DNA of 64,000 nt. It comes from JANJTY01 sp038257155. Its GTDB lineage: Bacteria > Pseudomonadota > Gammaproteobacteria > Xanthomonadales > Xanthomonadaceae. Location: NCBI GenBank assembly GCA_038257155.1, contig JBBSJP010000018.1:9632-73631 (forward strand). The letters are read 5' to 3'. Shown in pieces: positions 35,721 through 45,381 of this stretch. A program made the translations under genes and the position numbers. The notes below the pieces were generated by a model, which worked only from the letters and a program-made list of their open reading frames with translations, did no database searches and was not told the DNA's origin. Each line of letters begins with the position of its first letter. The stretch's first letter is position 1.

Positions 35721-36045
35721 GGTTTTGCCATCCCAGTAAGAAAGACATAACCAAGGAGCATGCCAGAGGGCGAAACGATTCTCGACATGCAGCCGGTGTT
35801 TGCCTTCAGGCCCGCGGAGCGGTCACCGGTGGCGGGCTTTCGCCACGCAAACTGCGTCCTGCTCACCCCAGCGCTCCCGACGTGCACCGATGGCTTGGTC
35901 TTGGCAGCCAACTCCTGCGATGCGCAATCCAGGTGCGCTGTCCAAGGCATGGCCCGGGAAATGGCGACTGCCCGGGCGCTGTTCTGCTGACACAGCGTGA
36001 GCCTGCTGGCCTCTATCCGGTGATTCTGCCCTTCCTCCCGAGCAG
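35721..36045. other. Intergenic region, no gene seen
   Basis: About 325 bp between the end of the beta-helix gene and the start of the barrel gene, both leftward, so it probably carries the barrel promoter. Short frames exist on both strands but none has a ribosome site or recognisable product. No obvious repeat or terminator was found. Confidence 0.5.
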
Positions 36046-39000
36046 CTACGGCATCGGGATGGTGATCGCAGCGCCGCTGCTGTCATAGGCGTAGCTGTGG
36101 AGCGTAGCGGGGAAACCGGTTGGTCCTGTAGTGCTGATGTTTGCCCATCCGTAGTTCAACAGGTTGGTGTCGGGATGACGGAAACGGAAGCCGATGAACC
36201 CATTGGCACCAGCGGCCCAAGTGGCTGCCTCGTTCACTTCGATAGTGTTGATGAAGGTCGAGGCGGGCCCGATCACTGCCCCGGGCGCCAGCACTTGGTA
36301 TTTGCCATTCAAGGCAACCGCACCGTTGCTGGTGCTGTCGAACGCTCCAGGCCACCAGAAGCGCAGCACGCCGGGTTCTCCGCGCCATAGCGTGAAATCA
36401 TAGGGTTCCACATCGCAGTCGCAGGTCAGTCCTGTCGACCATTGGATCGAGCCGCCGGTGAGGGTCGCGGGAAAGCTGAAGTTGACGTTGTTCACGACCA
36501 CGATATCTGTATTCGATCCAGCGCCCTCGAAGTCATCCGCGAAAATCTCGTCGGAGAGGATCTCGCCCTGCAGCTCGAAGGCGCCGACATCGCTGCCGTC
36601 ACCGAGGTTGGTCAGTGCCAAGTCAATTGGTCGCTCAAACTCGGGTCCGCGCTGATCGAAGAGCACGCCAGTGCCGCTGTTGTCACCACCGTCGAGGGCG
36701 TCGCTGCCCGGCAGCAAGGCGTGCGTCGGCGTCGAGCCACCATTGTTGGCCAGCGCGGCGAGTCCGGCGTTGGCGCTGTTCTGGTCGGTGGGCTGGTTGA
36801 AGAACGCGGCGTCGGCCCTGTCGCTGAGATTGAACCCGCGTGAAGTGATGGACGCGATGCCCGACGAAGCGAATGTTCCCAGGTTGTTGAGGCTGTTGTC
36901 GGTGACGATGCTGTTGCGGATGTCGACGGCGGCACTCAAGCCGCCCAGCGACACGCTGGCGATGCCGCCGGTTATGGTTGCGGTGTTTTGCGCAATCGTG
37001 CTGTTGATGATCTCCATCGACGCGGTGCCGTTGTTTTCAACCAACACGAATATGCCTCCGTCGGTACCGGTCGCGGCATTGCTACTAATGGTGGAGTTGA
37101 TGATGCGCAGCGGCAGCCCGCCGCCGTTGAAGAGCAGAACTCCTGCAGCGCGGCCAGTGGCACTGTTGCTGCTAATCGTGCTGTCAACGATGGTTCCTCC
37201 AGCAGTCATCAGCGCGACACCGCCGCCATCTAATCCGAGGTTGCCGAGCAGGTGTACGCCCGCGAGGGTCAGGGGGCTGAAACTCAGGATGCCGCCGCCA
37301 TTTTCGGTGGTGATGGTGCCGCCCTGCATCTTGATGCCGCTGAACGCCGCAACCGCAAGCTCGGCGTTGATGGTGAAGATGCGGAACTGCGGGGTGCCGC
37401 CGCCTCTGCGCACGCTGAGCCGGTCGGCGCCGGTCCCGCTGATGGTGATGGCGCTGTTGATGGTCGGCAGCGCCGAGGCCAGCGTGATCGCCTGCGTGCT
37501 CGAGAACACACCGCTGTCGAAGATCACGTCATCGAGTCCGGCCCCGTTGCCATTCGCCGCTTCCAAGGCGGCACGCAGACTACCTGCGCCGGCGTCACTG
37601 GAAGTCGTCACCACGATGGCTTGCATCTCGACCGCACCGATGTCGGAGCCATTGCTGGCGTCGGAAACCGATGCCATGTCGAACGTGCGTGGCAGGCCCC
37701 GCTGGTCGACGGACTCACCAGAGTTATTGCCTGCATCCAGCGCGGCGCTGCCGCCGAGCAACAGGCGCGTGGGCACGGCTCCGCCTTGCGCGACCAGCGG
37801 GCCGAGCCGCGGATCGCCAGTCACATCGTTGCCGAGCGGTGCGACCGTGCTGCCGTAGTCGTTCGACAGGTTGAAACCGGTGGAGGTGATGTCTGCGCTA
37901 CCGCCAATGGCGACGGTGCCGAAGTTGGCGGGACTGTTGTTGGCGATGATGCTGTTTCGCAACAAGGCCGACGAGGCGCCATTTCCATTGGTACGCACGT
38001 AGATGCCGGCGGCGGAGGCTTGGCGCGACCGGTTGTCGGCCACGGTGGAATTGACCAGTTCCAGTGTCGACGGGCCGTCGTCTGTGGCAATGAAAATGCC
38101 TGCGCCGTCGAACTCGGCGATATTGCCGCTAATGGTCGTGTTGAAGAAACGCAAGGGCTCGGAGCCGCTCGCATTGGAGTAGACCGCGCCGCCGATGAGC
38201 GTGCTGACATTGCCGCTGATGGTGCTATTGACAATCGGGTCCGACGAACCCAGCAGGTAAAGGCCGGCGCCATAGTTGGCGCGGTTGCCAGTGATGTGTA
38301 CGCCTGAGAGCGTCAGCGGGCTGATGCTCACGATGCCTCCGCCATCACCGACAAGCTGTCCGTTGGCGATCGTCATGCCGCTCAGGCTGACGCGCGAACC
38401 GCCGGCGGCGACCGAGAATATTCGCATGTCACCCGCTGAATCGGCGCGGCGGATGGTCAGCAAGTCAGCGCCCGGGCCGCGAATTGCAACCGCTACCGGA
38501 ATGTCAAGCTGCGACTGCAGATTGATCGTGCGTGCCGAAGCAAAGAACGGCGTAACGAACCGGATCACATCGCCGGTTCCGGCTCCTGCAATCGCGCTGC
38601 GCAGGCTCCCCAAGCCGCTGTCGTCGGCGTTGCTCACGCCGCGGGTGCTGCCGGTCATGGTGAGAGTCAGATTGGCAGCGGTGACCGTGCCGGTATCATT
38701 CTGTGCACCGTCCTCGAAGCGCAGGATCCAACGTCCGGCGGCTAGGGAATACTGGAACGCAGCGCTCAGAGAGGTTGCCGGCGCTGGGTTGCTGACACCT
38801 GCGCCGCCGGAAACCGAGGTTCGGTAGGATCCGGCCGGCACCGGGGAATTGGCAGCGGCGGACCACCAGCTGCCCGCGACCGCCTGGTTGTCGGTGAAGG
38901 TGTAGGTGCCGCTGAGGTCGCTGTTGAATCCGTACCCCCCGGCGGTGGTTGCGCCGGTGCGCGCGAAGAGCAGCTGGCGATTTCCGTTGGGGCCGATCAA

Positions 39001-39240
39001 GGTGACGCGCAGGTCGCCGACGTAGGAATGAGTTGCCGTGAAGTTGACCGACACCTGGGTCACAGTGCGCAACGGCCCGACGTCGAAATAGATGTCGCGT
39101 GGCGCACCGTAGCTGGTGGAGTTGCCCGGCCGGCCGTCGGGTATATCGCCCAAGTTGGTGCCTACATAGGTTTGCGCCATGCTCGGAAGACTGATTCCGA
39201 AGCCAACAATCAGCGTAAAAAGAATACTTAGCTGTTTCAT
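36046..39240 (-). CDS. Secreted P-domain/right-handed beta-helix protein 1
   Basis: 1064 residues from the ATG at 39240, preceded by AAGGGGG; the frame is open to 39387 but the upstream part has no signal peptide. A signal peptide ends near SMAQ (residue 23). Residues about 25-200 match a proprotein-convertase P-domain-like jelly roll (VSVNFTATHSYVGDLRVTLIGPNG, GRWILRFEDGAQNDTGTV). Then come two long blocks of parallel beta-helix repeats (about 215-900), each introduced by a GSLRSAI/GSLRAALE box and full of NSTISGN, NSIIANN and GFNLS coils. This is the choice-of-anchor Q/polymorphic outer-membrane style. Near 905 an IFADDFE motif precedes an extra ~150-residue beta-rich domain. Likely extracellular or surface-exposed; adhesion or glycan binding is inference. 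Paralogue at 45382-48546. Confidence 0.87.
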   Translation of the reverse strand: MKQLSILFTLIVGFGISLPSMAQTYVGTNLGDIPDGRPGNSTSYGAPRDIYFDVGPLRTVTQVSVNFTATHSYVGDLRVTLIGPNGNRQLLFARTGATTAGGYGFNSDLSGTYTFTDNQAVAGSWWSAAANSPVPAGSYRTSVSGGAGVSNPAPATSLSAAFQYSLAAGRWILRFEDGAQNDTGTVTAANLTLTMTGSTRGVSNADDSGLGSLRSAIAGAGTGDVIRFVTPFFASARTINLQSQLDIPVAVAIRGPGADLLTIRRADSAGDMRIFSVAAGGSRVSLSGMTIANGQLVGDGGGIVSISPLTLSGVHITGNRANYGAGLYLLGSSDPIVNSTISGNVSTLIGGAVYSNASGSEPLRFFNTTISGNIAEFDGAGIFIATDDGPSTLELVNSTVADNRSRQASAAGIYVRTNGNGASSALLRNSIIANNSPANFGTVAIGGSADITSTGFNLSNDYGSTVAPLGNDVTGDPRLGPLVAQGGAVPTRLLLGGSAALDAGNNSGESVDQRGLPRTFDMASVSDASNGSDIGAVEMQAIVVTTSSDAGAGSLRAALEAANGNGAGLDDVIFDSGVFSSTQAITLASALPTINSAITISGTGADRLSVRRGGGTPQFRIFTINAELAVAAFSGIKMQGGTITTENGGGILSFSPLTLAGVHLLGNLGLDGGGVALMTAGGTIVDSTISSNSATGRAAGVLLFNGGGLPLRIINSTISSNAATGTDGGIFVLVENNGTASMEIINSTIAQNTATITGGIASVSLGGLSAAVDIRNSIVTDNSLNNLGTFASSGIASITSRGFNLSDRADAAFFNQPTDQNSANAGLAALANNGGSTPTHALLPGSDALDGGDNSGTGVLFDQRGPEFERPIDLALTNLGDGSDVGAFELQGEILSDEIFADDFEGAGSNTDIVVVNNVNFSFPATLTGGSIQWSTGLTCDCDVEPYDFTLWRGEPGVLRFWWPGAFDSTSNGAVALNGKYQVLAPGAVIGPASTFINTIEVNEAATWAAGANGFIGFRFRHPDTNLLNYGWANISTTGPTGFPATLHSYAYDSSGAAITIPMP

Positions 39241-39524
39241 CGGTGTTTCCCCCTTGGTGCCGCAGGATGGCGACGCTCCTCGCTCCGGTCGGATGCGAAT
39301 GATCCGCATCTGAACGGTTGCGCAAGCTGGTCGATTCGTTCGGTCTATCGGTCGAGACCCTTGGTCCAGCAGCCACCCGATGAGCATGCCGAAGGCAGCG
39401 CTGGACTGCTTTCATCAGCGTTGCAAAAGCTTGCATCAACGTCTCATTGGAGCGGCGGGACGGTACTTCCTGGGGCGATGCGTTCTAACGGCAGCGCAGC
39501 TCGCCCTGCGGATTTCGCAGTCGG
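39241..39524. promoter_or_regulatory. Upstream region of beta-helix gene 1, downstream of the hybrid sensor
   Basis: 284 bp between the stop of the hybrid sensor and the start of the leftward beta-helix gene. The promoter of the latter should lie here and would be a natural target for the AraC-type output of the adjacent sensor. I could not identify a specific operator by eye. Confidence 0.35.
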
Positions 39525-42500
39525 TTATTGAGTGCCCACTGAGGGATCGGGCCTGATTTGCTGCCGCATGTCCGATGGAGAGGTTCCACTGAATTGACGA
39601 AACGCCGTTGAAAAATGCGATACGCTGCGAAAGCCAACCGCATAAGCCACCTCGGTCACGCTGCCTTCCTGACGCAGCAGCATTTCCTTTGCTCGTTGCA
39701 GGCGCACGGTGCGGATCAATTCGCCGGGCGATTGATCGAAGTAGTGCTTGCACCATCGGTGCAGGGTCGCTCGGCTTTGCGCCATGCCCTCGGCCAGATC
39801 CTCTATGCGGAAATCTTCGGTCGCCAGGTTGGCCTCAATCAATTGCTCGATGCGCTTGCGGAGTCGCTCCGTGCGGGTTTCAACTGGTGCCTCGCCGTTT
39901 GCCGCTTGGGCGGGTGAAACCTGCGCTGTATCCGGAGGCTGATCGAGTGCCTTGGCCTGGCCGAGATACAGCTCGCGCAGGCGATGCTGGGACTTGATCA
40001 GTGCACCCACCGTCGCCATCAGTTCGCGCCGGTCAAATGGCTTGCCAAGATAAGCATCGGCGCCGCCTTCCAGGCCTTCGATACGGTGCTCCAAGCCGGC
40101 CTTGGCGGTGAGCATCAGCAACGGAATGAAGTCGGTGTCGATACTGGCGCGGAGGGTTCGGCAGAGCTCGTGGCCGTCCATCACCGGCATCATCACGTCG
40201 GTGATGATCAGGTCGGGCAGGATCTGGCTGACGCATTCCAGCGCGCTTGCGCCGCTGTCGGCCTCCTGCACGCGGAACTCGGGCTGCAGGTAGCTGCGCA
40301 GCAGGCGACGCAGTTCGGGATTGTCATCGGCCACCAGCACCAGTTTGGCGTTGGAGGACGGGTCGAGCTCGGCCGTCGCGTCAGAGTCTGCTTGCCAGAC
40401 TTGGCTGACTTCCGTGTCGAGGGCCGACAGCAACGAGGCTTGCTGGCGCGGTGCCAGTGGTGCGCTGGCGATGTCTTCGTCGGCCAGGTGCGCTCGGCCT
40501 TCGCGCAGTTGCACGGTGAAACAGGTTCCGTTGGGCGAGCTTTCCACGTTGACGTGTCCGCCGTGGCGCTCGACCACCTCGCGCACCAGGGGCAGCCCCA
40601 GGCCGAAGCCATCCGAGCCCGATGCGTGCTCGCCACGCACGCGGAAGAAGCGCTCGAACAGATGCGGCAGGGCGTCTGCAGGTATGCCCTTGCCGTTGTC
40701 GCGTACGCGAAGCGCGATGCCTTGGGCGTCGCTGGTGTGCGGCGAATCGAGTTCCACCGCGACCTGGCTGCCGGGGTCGGTGTGGCGCAGCGCATTGACC
40801 ATCAGATTGACCAGCACCGACTCCATCAGCAGCGGATCGATCCACACGGGCACCGATCGGTCCGGTAGCACGGCCCGCAGTGACGAACCGCGTTGCTGCG
40901 CCAACGGCTGCAGCTGCTCGACCAGTTCAGCCAGCGCCGCGCGCAGGTCGATCTGCAGGCAATGCAAGGCCTGCACGCCGGCCTCGACCCGCGCCACTTC
41001 CAGCAGGCGTTCGACCAGGCGCAGCAGGCGCTGGGCGTTGCGATGCGCGCCGATGACCTGTGCCCGAGCTGCATCGGGCAGCATGCCGTGGCGGCCTTCG
41101 CCCAGATCGGTCAGTGGTGCAAGGATCAGGCTCAGCGGCGTGCGCAGTTCGTGGCTGATGCCGGACATGAAACGAGCGCGGCCTTCGGCCAGTTCCTGCA
41201 GCCGTGTTGCCTGGCGCGCGACCTGGTCGCGCTCGATCTGCAGGGCGGCGGTGCGCTCGGCAACCAGGGCTTCCAACGCCAAGGCGCGTTGGCGGATGCG
41301 TCGATTAGCCAGCCTCCAACTCGCCGCCAGCAGTCCAAGCAAGCAGAGCCCGCCCACAATCCATGCTATCGGGGTTTCCCACCAGAGAGGCGGCACCTCA
41401 ATGCGGGTCGGAACGCCGGCCTCCACCCAGGGGCCGCCCGAGTGTCGGGCCTGCACGCGCAGCTGATAGGCGCCGGGGCGAAGCTGATCGTACTTAAGCT
41501 GCCGCTGCTTGCCGCTCTCCACCCAGTCGGCATCATGTCCTTGCAGCCAGTGGCGGAATCGCAGCGTTTCAGGTGCGGACAGGTGCAGGGCGGTGTAGGC
41601 AAGATCGATGCCTCGCTGGTCCGGCTCCAGGACCAGCGCAGTGTCATCTCCCAGAGCTCGGCCAGGACCTGAAGTGAACAGGTGGACGCGAGGTTTCGAT
41701 TGCTCGCGGCGGGCCTCGATCTCGGGGTCGACCGCGACCAGGCCGGAAAATGTGGCGAAGTAGATCCGTGTGCCCACCGCCGCGCCGGAATAGGGGCCGA
41801 CCGATTCGGGATTGTCGAGTCCGAAGGTTTCATCGTAGAGCTGCACTGGCAGGATTGCTGCTGCGCCGGCGACCACCGCGCGCAGATCGCTCAGCAGAAG
41901 GCGCTGGATGCCGCGGTTTCCGCCCAGCCAGAGCGCCCCGAATCGATCGGGGACTATCGAGGAAATGGCGTTCTCGACCAGACCCTGGCGCTGCTCGATG
42001 GTGTGGAAGCGGGCGCCGTCGAAATACGCCAGGCCACCACCATAGGTGCCCAGCCAGAGGCCGCCATCGTCGTCGCGGTAGAGCGCCCGGACTTCGTTCA
42101 CCGGCAGGCCGTCCCCGCGATCGTAGACGCGGTGCTCCATTCCCCGCACGTGATGTAGACCTTCGATGCCGCCGATCCACAACCCGCCTTCGGCGTCGAA
42201 ATTCGGCAATGATCGCAAGGATGCCGGCCACTCTCCCTCGATCTGCGGGGGGCGATCCGCGAACACGCGGATCCGCATCAGCGTGGTTTCGCTTTTCGCC
42301 CAGAGGATGTCGTCCTGGATCGGGTCCAGGTAGAGCTCGGCGCAGTAACGATCCAGCACGACCCGGCTGCCATCGGCCCTCAGCCCATGCAGATTGTCGC
42401 GCGCAAACCTCCATCGCGTGCCCGCGCGATCATCCAGATAGGGATCCGCACCGTCCTTCTCCGGCATTAAGCTCCCCGGCGTGAGGCGGTACAGCAGTAT

Positions 42501-43715
42501 GTCGGCGACGTCGATCCCATCGGGCTGCAGCAGTTGGCTCGACAGGACGGCGCTGCCATCCGCCTGCGGCCAGAGTCCCGCAGGTAGCGGCACGCCCTGT
42601 GCGACGCCGAGCTGTCGGACCGGGTTCGGAGAGATGCGCAGGAGTCCGCGGGTACGTGTTGCAACCCAGATATTGCCTTCGCTGTCCTGCGTCAGATCCA
42701 GGATCTGCGTGTCGAGCCGCCACTGCGCCGCGGGCGAGGCATCGTTGGCACGGTAGGCATAGAGGGTCCGCGCGTCCGATACCCAGAGCAAGCCGCGAGC
42801 ATCGCGCAACCACACACCTTGCAGGCGCTCGGTTTCGCGCTGCAGCAGGCCGCTACGCGACCCGCTGCCGGTGTCGAGCAACTCCACCTGGCCGTTCGAA
42901 TCAGCACGCGCCATCAGCTGGGCCGATCCAAGCATCAGCACGGCGGCGTCTCCGGCACCGAAGGGATCGCTCAGCCCATCCCGGATGCGCAGGCTGCTGC
43001 CGGCGAAGGCTCGTGCCCACACGTCCCCAGCGGTATCCCGCGCCAGGACCATCTGCGGGAAATCCTTTTCGAGGGTCATGTGCCCGCCAGGCTTGTCCCG
43101 AGCGTTGTAATCGCGCGCACGCGGGTAGGGCAGCAGCCGCGCCTCGATGTCTTCGCGCTGCACGACGGCCTGACCCGCCCATTGCAGCAGCGTAGCGTCC
43201 TTGTTGCCAACCAGACTGGAACTTTGCACAAACCAGACGCTGCCGTCCCGGTCCTCGGCAATCGAGTCGATCGGGATGCCGGGGAAGTGCCTGGCGACCA
43301 CCCGGAATTCCCCGTTTTCACGCAGGATAAGGTGCCCCTGGTCGGAGCCGATCCACAGCCTTCCCGACGGCCCGACGTCGAGTGCATTGAAGCGGCCAGT
43401 AGGCAGGTTGCCGTCGCGTTCGTTGTAGACGCGGAACTCGAACCCATCGAAACGCACCAGGCCCGACATCGTCGCCAGCCACAGGAACCCCTCCCGGTCC
43501 TGGGCGATCGCCGATACATGATTGCCGGGTAGGCCGTCGGCAATGCTCCAGCTGCGCAGGTGGAACGACAGATCGTCAGCTGGGTCTGCTGTTGGCATGC
43601 TGGCCAGCAGGGGCGAGGCCATCACGAGACACAGGAGGACGATCCATGTTTGATGGGCGAGGCCCGATGCCGCGAAACGAGCCAGCATTGCGCTGAACGA
43701 CTCGCTCTGGTTCAC
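39525..43715 (-). CDS. Hybrid two-component system: sensor propeller, histidine kinase, receiver and AraC domain in one protein
   Basis: 1396 residues from a GTG at 43715 (no stronger start is visible). A signal/anchor helix (about 22-40) precedes two-component regulator propeller repeats (WSIADGLPGNHVSAIAQDREGFLWLAT, FDAEGGLWIGG, DDDGGLWLGTYGG), a Y_Y_Y-like beta domain (RPGAYQLRVQARHSGGPW) and a membrane helix (about 787-808). The cytoplasmic part has HisKA with His855 in SHELRTPLS and an ATPase domain (RDNGKGIPADAL, FGLGLPLV). It then has a receiver with Asp1173 in ITDVMMPVMDG and a C-terminal AraC helix-turn-helix (AEGMAQSRATLHRWCK, VAYAVGFRSVSHFSTAFRQF). This is the HTCS design best known from polysaccharide-utilisation loci in Bacteroidetes. 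It sits 18 bp after the SbtA-like gene and between two beta-helix paralogues. The ligand is unknown. Confidence 0.95.
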   Translation of the reverse strand: MNQSESFSAMLARFAASGLAHQTWIVLLCLVMASPLLASMPTADPADDLSFHLRSWSIADGLPGNHVSAIAQDREGFLWLATMSGLVRFDGFEFRVYNERDGNLPTGRFNALDVGPSGRLWIGSDQGHLILRENGEFRVVARHFPGIPIDSIAEDRDGSVWFVQSSSLVGNKDATLLQWAGQAVVQREDIEARLLPYPRARDYNARDKPGGHMTLEKDFPQMVLARDTAGDVWARAFAGSSLRIRDGLSDPFGAGDAAVLMLGSAQLMARADSNGQVELLDTGSGSRSGLLQRETERLQGVWLRDARGLLWVSDARTLYAYRANDASPAAQWRLDTQILDLTQDSEGNIWVATRTRGLLRISPNPVRQLGVAQGVPLPAGLWPQADGSAVLSSQLLQPDGIDVADILLYRLTPGSLMPEKDGADPYLDDRAGTRWRFARDNLHGLRADGSRVVLDRYCAELYLDPIQDDILWAKSETTLMRIRVFADRPPQIEGEWPASLRSLPNFDAEGGLWIGGIEGLHHVRGMEHRVYDRGDGLPVNEVRALYRDDDGGLWLGTYGGGLAYFDGARFHTIEQRQGLVENAISSIVPDRFGALWLGGNRGIQRLLLSDLRAVVAGAAAILPVQLYDETFGLDNPESVGPYSGAAVGTRIYFATFSGLVAVDPEIEARREQSKPRVHLFTSGPGRALGDDTALVLEPDQRGIDLAYTALHLSAPETLRFRHWLQGHDADWVESGKQRQLKYDQLRPGAYQLRVQARHSGGPWVEAGVPTRIEVPPLWWETPIAWIVGGLCLLGLLAASWRLANRRIRQRALALEALVAERTAALQIERDQVARQATRLQELAEGRARFMSGISHELRTPLSLILAPLTDLGEGRHGMLPDAARAQVIGAHRNAQRLLRLVERLLEVARVEAGVQALHCLQIDLRAALAELVEQLQPLAQQRGSSLRAVLPDRSVPVWIDPLLMESVLVNLMVNALRHTDPGSQVAVELDSPHTSDAQGIALRVRDNGKGIPADALPHLFERFFRVRGEHASGSDGFGLGLPLVREVVERHGGHVNVESSPNGTCFTVQLREGRAHLADEDIASAPLAPRQQASLLSALDTEVSQVWQADSDATAELDPSSNAKLVLVADDNPELRRLLRSYLQPEFRVQEADSGASALECVSQILPDLIITDVMMPVMDGHELCRTLRASIDTDFIPLLMLTAKAGLEHRIEGLEGGADAYLGKPFDRRELMATVGALIKSQHRLRELYLGQAKALDQPPDTAQVSPAQAANGEAPVETRTERLRKRIEQLIEANLATEDFRIEDLAEGMAQSRATLHRWCKHYFDQSPGELIRTVRLQRAKEMLLRQEGSVTEVAYAVGFRSVSHFSTAFRQFSGTSPSDMRQQIRPDPSVGTQ

Positions 43716-43733
43716 CCTGGCATGCTCACGTTC

Positions 43734-44690
43734 TCACGGTTCGGCCAACCACGCCGCGAACGCGGCGTACGCCGGAATGCCAACAGCGAGGTTGAATGGG
43801 AATGTGATGCCAAGAGCTGCGGTCACGCAGCGACCGGCGTCGGCCTCTGGCAGTGAGGTCCTTACGGATGCGGGCGCTGCGATATAGGAAGCACTCGCAG
43901 TCATCGCGCCGAACACCGCGGCACCCGACACCGACAGTCCCGCCCAATGGCCAAGCAATACGCCGAAGGCACCATGCACCAGCGGCAGCAGGGTCGCGTA
44001 GACCAGCAGGCGGAACCAGGATTTTCCCAGCTGGCGCAGGCGGTTCGCCGCCACCAGTCCCATGTCCAGCATGAACAGCATCAGCATGCCCTGGAAAAGC
44101 TGGAAGTACATCGCGTCGACCGCCTGCACGCCTTCCTTGCCGGCGATGCCGCCAATGGCCATGCCGCCAACCAGCAGCATCGCGGTACGCCCAGTGAGCA
44201 CCTCCCGAAGCTGCTCGCGACCCAGTCCACCACTGCCCTTGGCCAAGGCCAGACCCAGCAGGATGGCGGGAATCTCCAGCGCCACCACCAGCGCCACCAG
44301 CACGCCCTCCGCGGGTTGTCCGGTGCGCTCGCTGAACTGCTGCGCCGCGATGAAGGTGACGGCAGAAACCGAGCCGAAATGCGCCGCCATGGCGCCGGCC
44401 TCGATGCGTGAATCCTTCAGCCAGGTGCGCGCCAGCAGAAATGCCGACGCCGCGGTGGCGATGCCGGCAAACAGGGTGACGCCAATCAGGGTGAACAGGT
44501 CGGCCGGCAGATCCTGGTGCAGGGCAACGCCGCCCTTCAGGCCAATCGCCAGCAACAGAAAAATCGAGAGGTAGCTCTGGATGGCCGGCGCGATTTCCAG
44601 ATCGCTGCGCAGTAGTCTGGCTACCATGCCCAGGGCGAAGGCCAGCACCACTGGCGACAACAGGTTTGCCGCGAGCATGTCGGTGGACAT
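43734..44690 (-). CDS. SbtA-family (DUF897) sodium-dependent bicarbonate permease
   Basis: 318 residues, almost entirely membrane-embedded (about ten helices). Family marks are FALGMVARLLRSDLEIA near the start, FLLLAIGLKGGVAL, the AAHFGSVSAVTF segment of the first inverted repeat and its counterpart ASASYIAAPASVR in the second. These conserved Ser/Gly/Ala loops line the Na+/substrate site in SbtA. In cyanobacteria SbtA imports bicarbonate; in heterotrophs the role is less certain, possibly supplying carboxylases or another anion. It lacks a PII-like SbtB partner nearby. It lies 10 bp after the dioxygenase gene and 18 bp before the hybrid sensor, so the three may be one transcript. Confidence 0.88.
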   Translation of the reverse strand: MSTDMLAANLLSPVVLAFALGMVARLLRSDLEIAPAIQSYLSIFLLLAIGLKGGVALHQDLPADLFTLIGVTLFAGIATAASAFLLARTWLKDSRIEAGAMAAHFGSVSAVTFIAAQQFSERTGQPAEGVLVALVVALEIPAILLGLALAKGSGGLGREQLREVLTGRTAMLLVGGMAIGGIAGKEGVQAVDAMYFQLFQGMLMLFMLDMGLVAANRLRQLGKSWFRLLVYATLLPLVHGAFGVLLGHWAGLSVSGAAVFGAMTASASYIAAPASVRTSLPEADAGRCVTAALGITFPFNLAVGIPAYAAFAAWLAEP

Positions 44691-44700
44691 GGGACGCGCC

Positions 44701-45222
44701 CTAGGATTCGTAGCGAGCTGGCGCGGGATTCAGATGACCGCAGGCGGCGCAGGTGCGCAGCTCATGATTGGCATAGAAGCGGTCGAAGATCGCCGGGAAG
44801 TCCTTCTCGATGTCGACCAGGGTGAAGAACTCCTCGAACAGCTTGTGGTTGCACTGCTCGCAGAACCACATGAGTCCATCTTTCTCGTGCGCCAGGCGCT
44901 TGCGTTCGATCACCAGGCCGATCGAGTTCGGCATGCGCTGCGGCGAGTGCGGCACGCGCGGTGGCAGGTAGAACACCTCGCCGGCGCGAATAGGTATGTC
45001 GCGTGCCTGGCCGTTCTCCTGCACCTTCAGCACCATCTCGCCTTCGAGCTGGTAGAAGAACTCCGGCCCTTCCTCGAAGTGGTAATCAGTGCGCGCGTTC
45101 GGTCCGCCCACCACCATCACGATGAAATCGCCATCGACGACGCACTTGTTGCCGACTGGCGGCTTCAGCAGGTGACGGTTGTCCTCGATCCAGCGTTTGA
45201 AGTCGAAGGGTGGGGTCAGCAT
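44701..45222 (-). CDS. nbaC: 3-hydroxyanthranilate 3,4-dioxygenase
   Basis: 173 residues from the ATG at 45222 (MLTPPFDFKRWIED) with GGAG upstream; starts further up give an unrelated leader. This cupin enzyme opens the ring of 3-hydroxyanthranilate in the kynurenine/quinolinate pathway using Fe(II) and O2. The iron ligands fit the known pattern: His48, Glu54 (YHFEEGPEFF) and His92 (RVPHSPQR), with substrate-binding Arg43 nearby. Two Cys pairs near the C-terminus (Cys121-Cys124 in CEQCNH and Cys158-Cys161 in CAACGH) form the rubredoxin-like site of bacterial enzymes. Length agrees with the family (about 170-180). Other kyn genes are not in the window; a RidA-family gene lies at 49109. It is followed by the SbtA-like permease. 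Confidence 0.95.
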   Translation of the reverse strand: MLTPPFDFKRWIEDNRHLLKPPVGNKCVVDGDFIVMVVGGPNARTDYHFEEGPEFFYQLEGEMVLKVQENGQARDIPIRAGEVFYLPPRVPHSPQRMPNSIGLVIERKRLAHEKDGLMWFCEQCNHKLFEEFFTLVDIEKDFPAIFDRFYANHELRTCAACGHLNPAPARYES

Positions 45223-45381
45223 CGCGCGCGCTCCGTTGGTCACGACATTGTATTGCCCCACGTCGCGTGCGCCACAGTTGCCGGCCGGCAGGTACCGGCT
45301 TCCTACTGAGCAGGGGTTTGCCAAGGCGCAGCACGAAACACTGCATGTTGAAGCACGGGCACGCAGGCAAGTGGCGACTAC

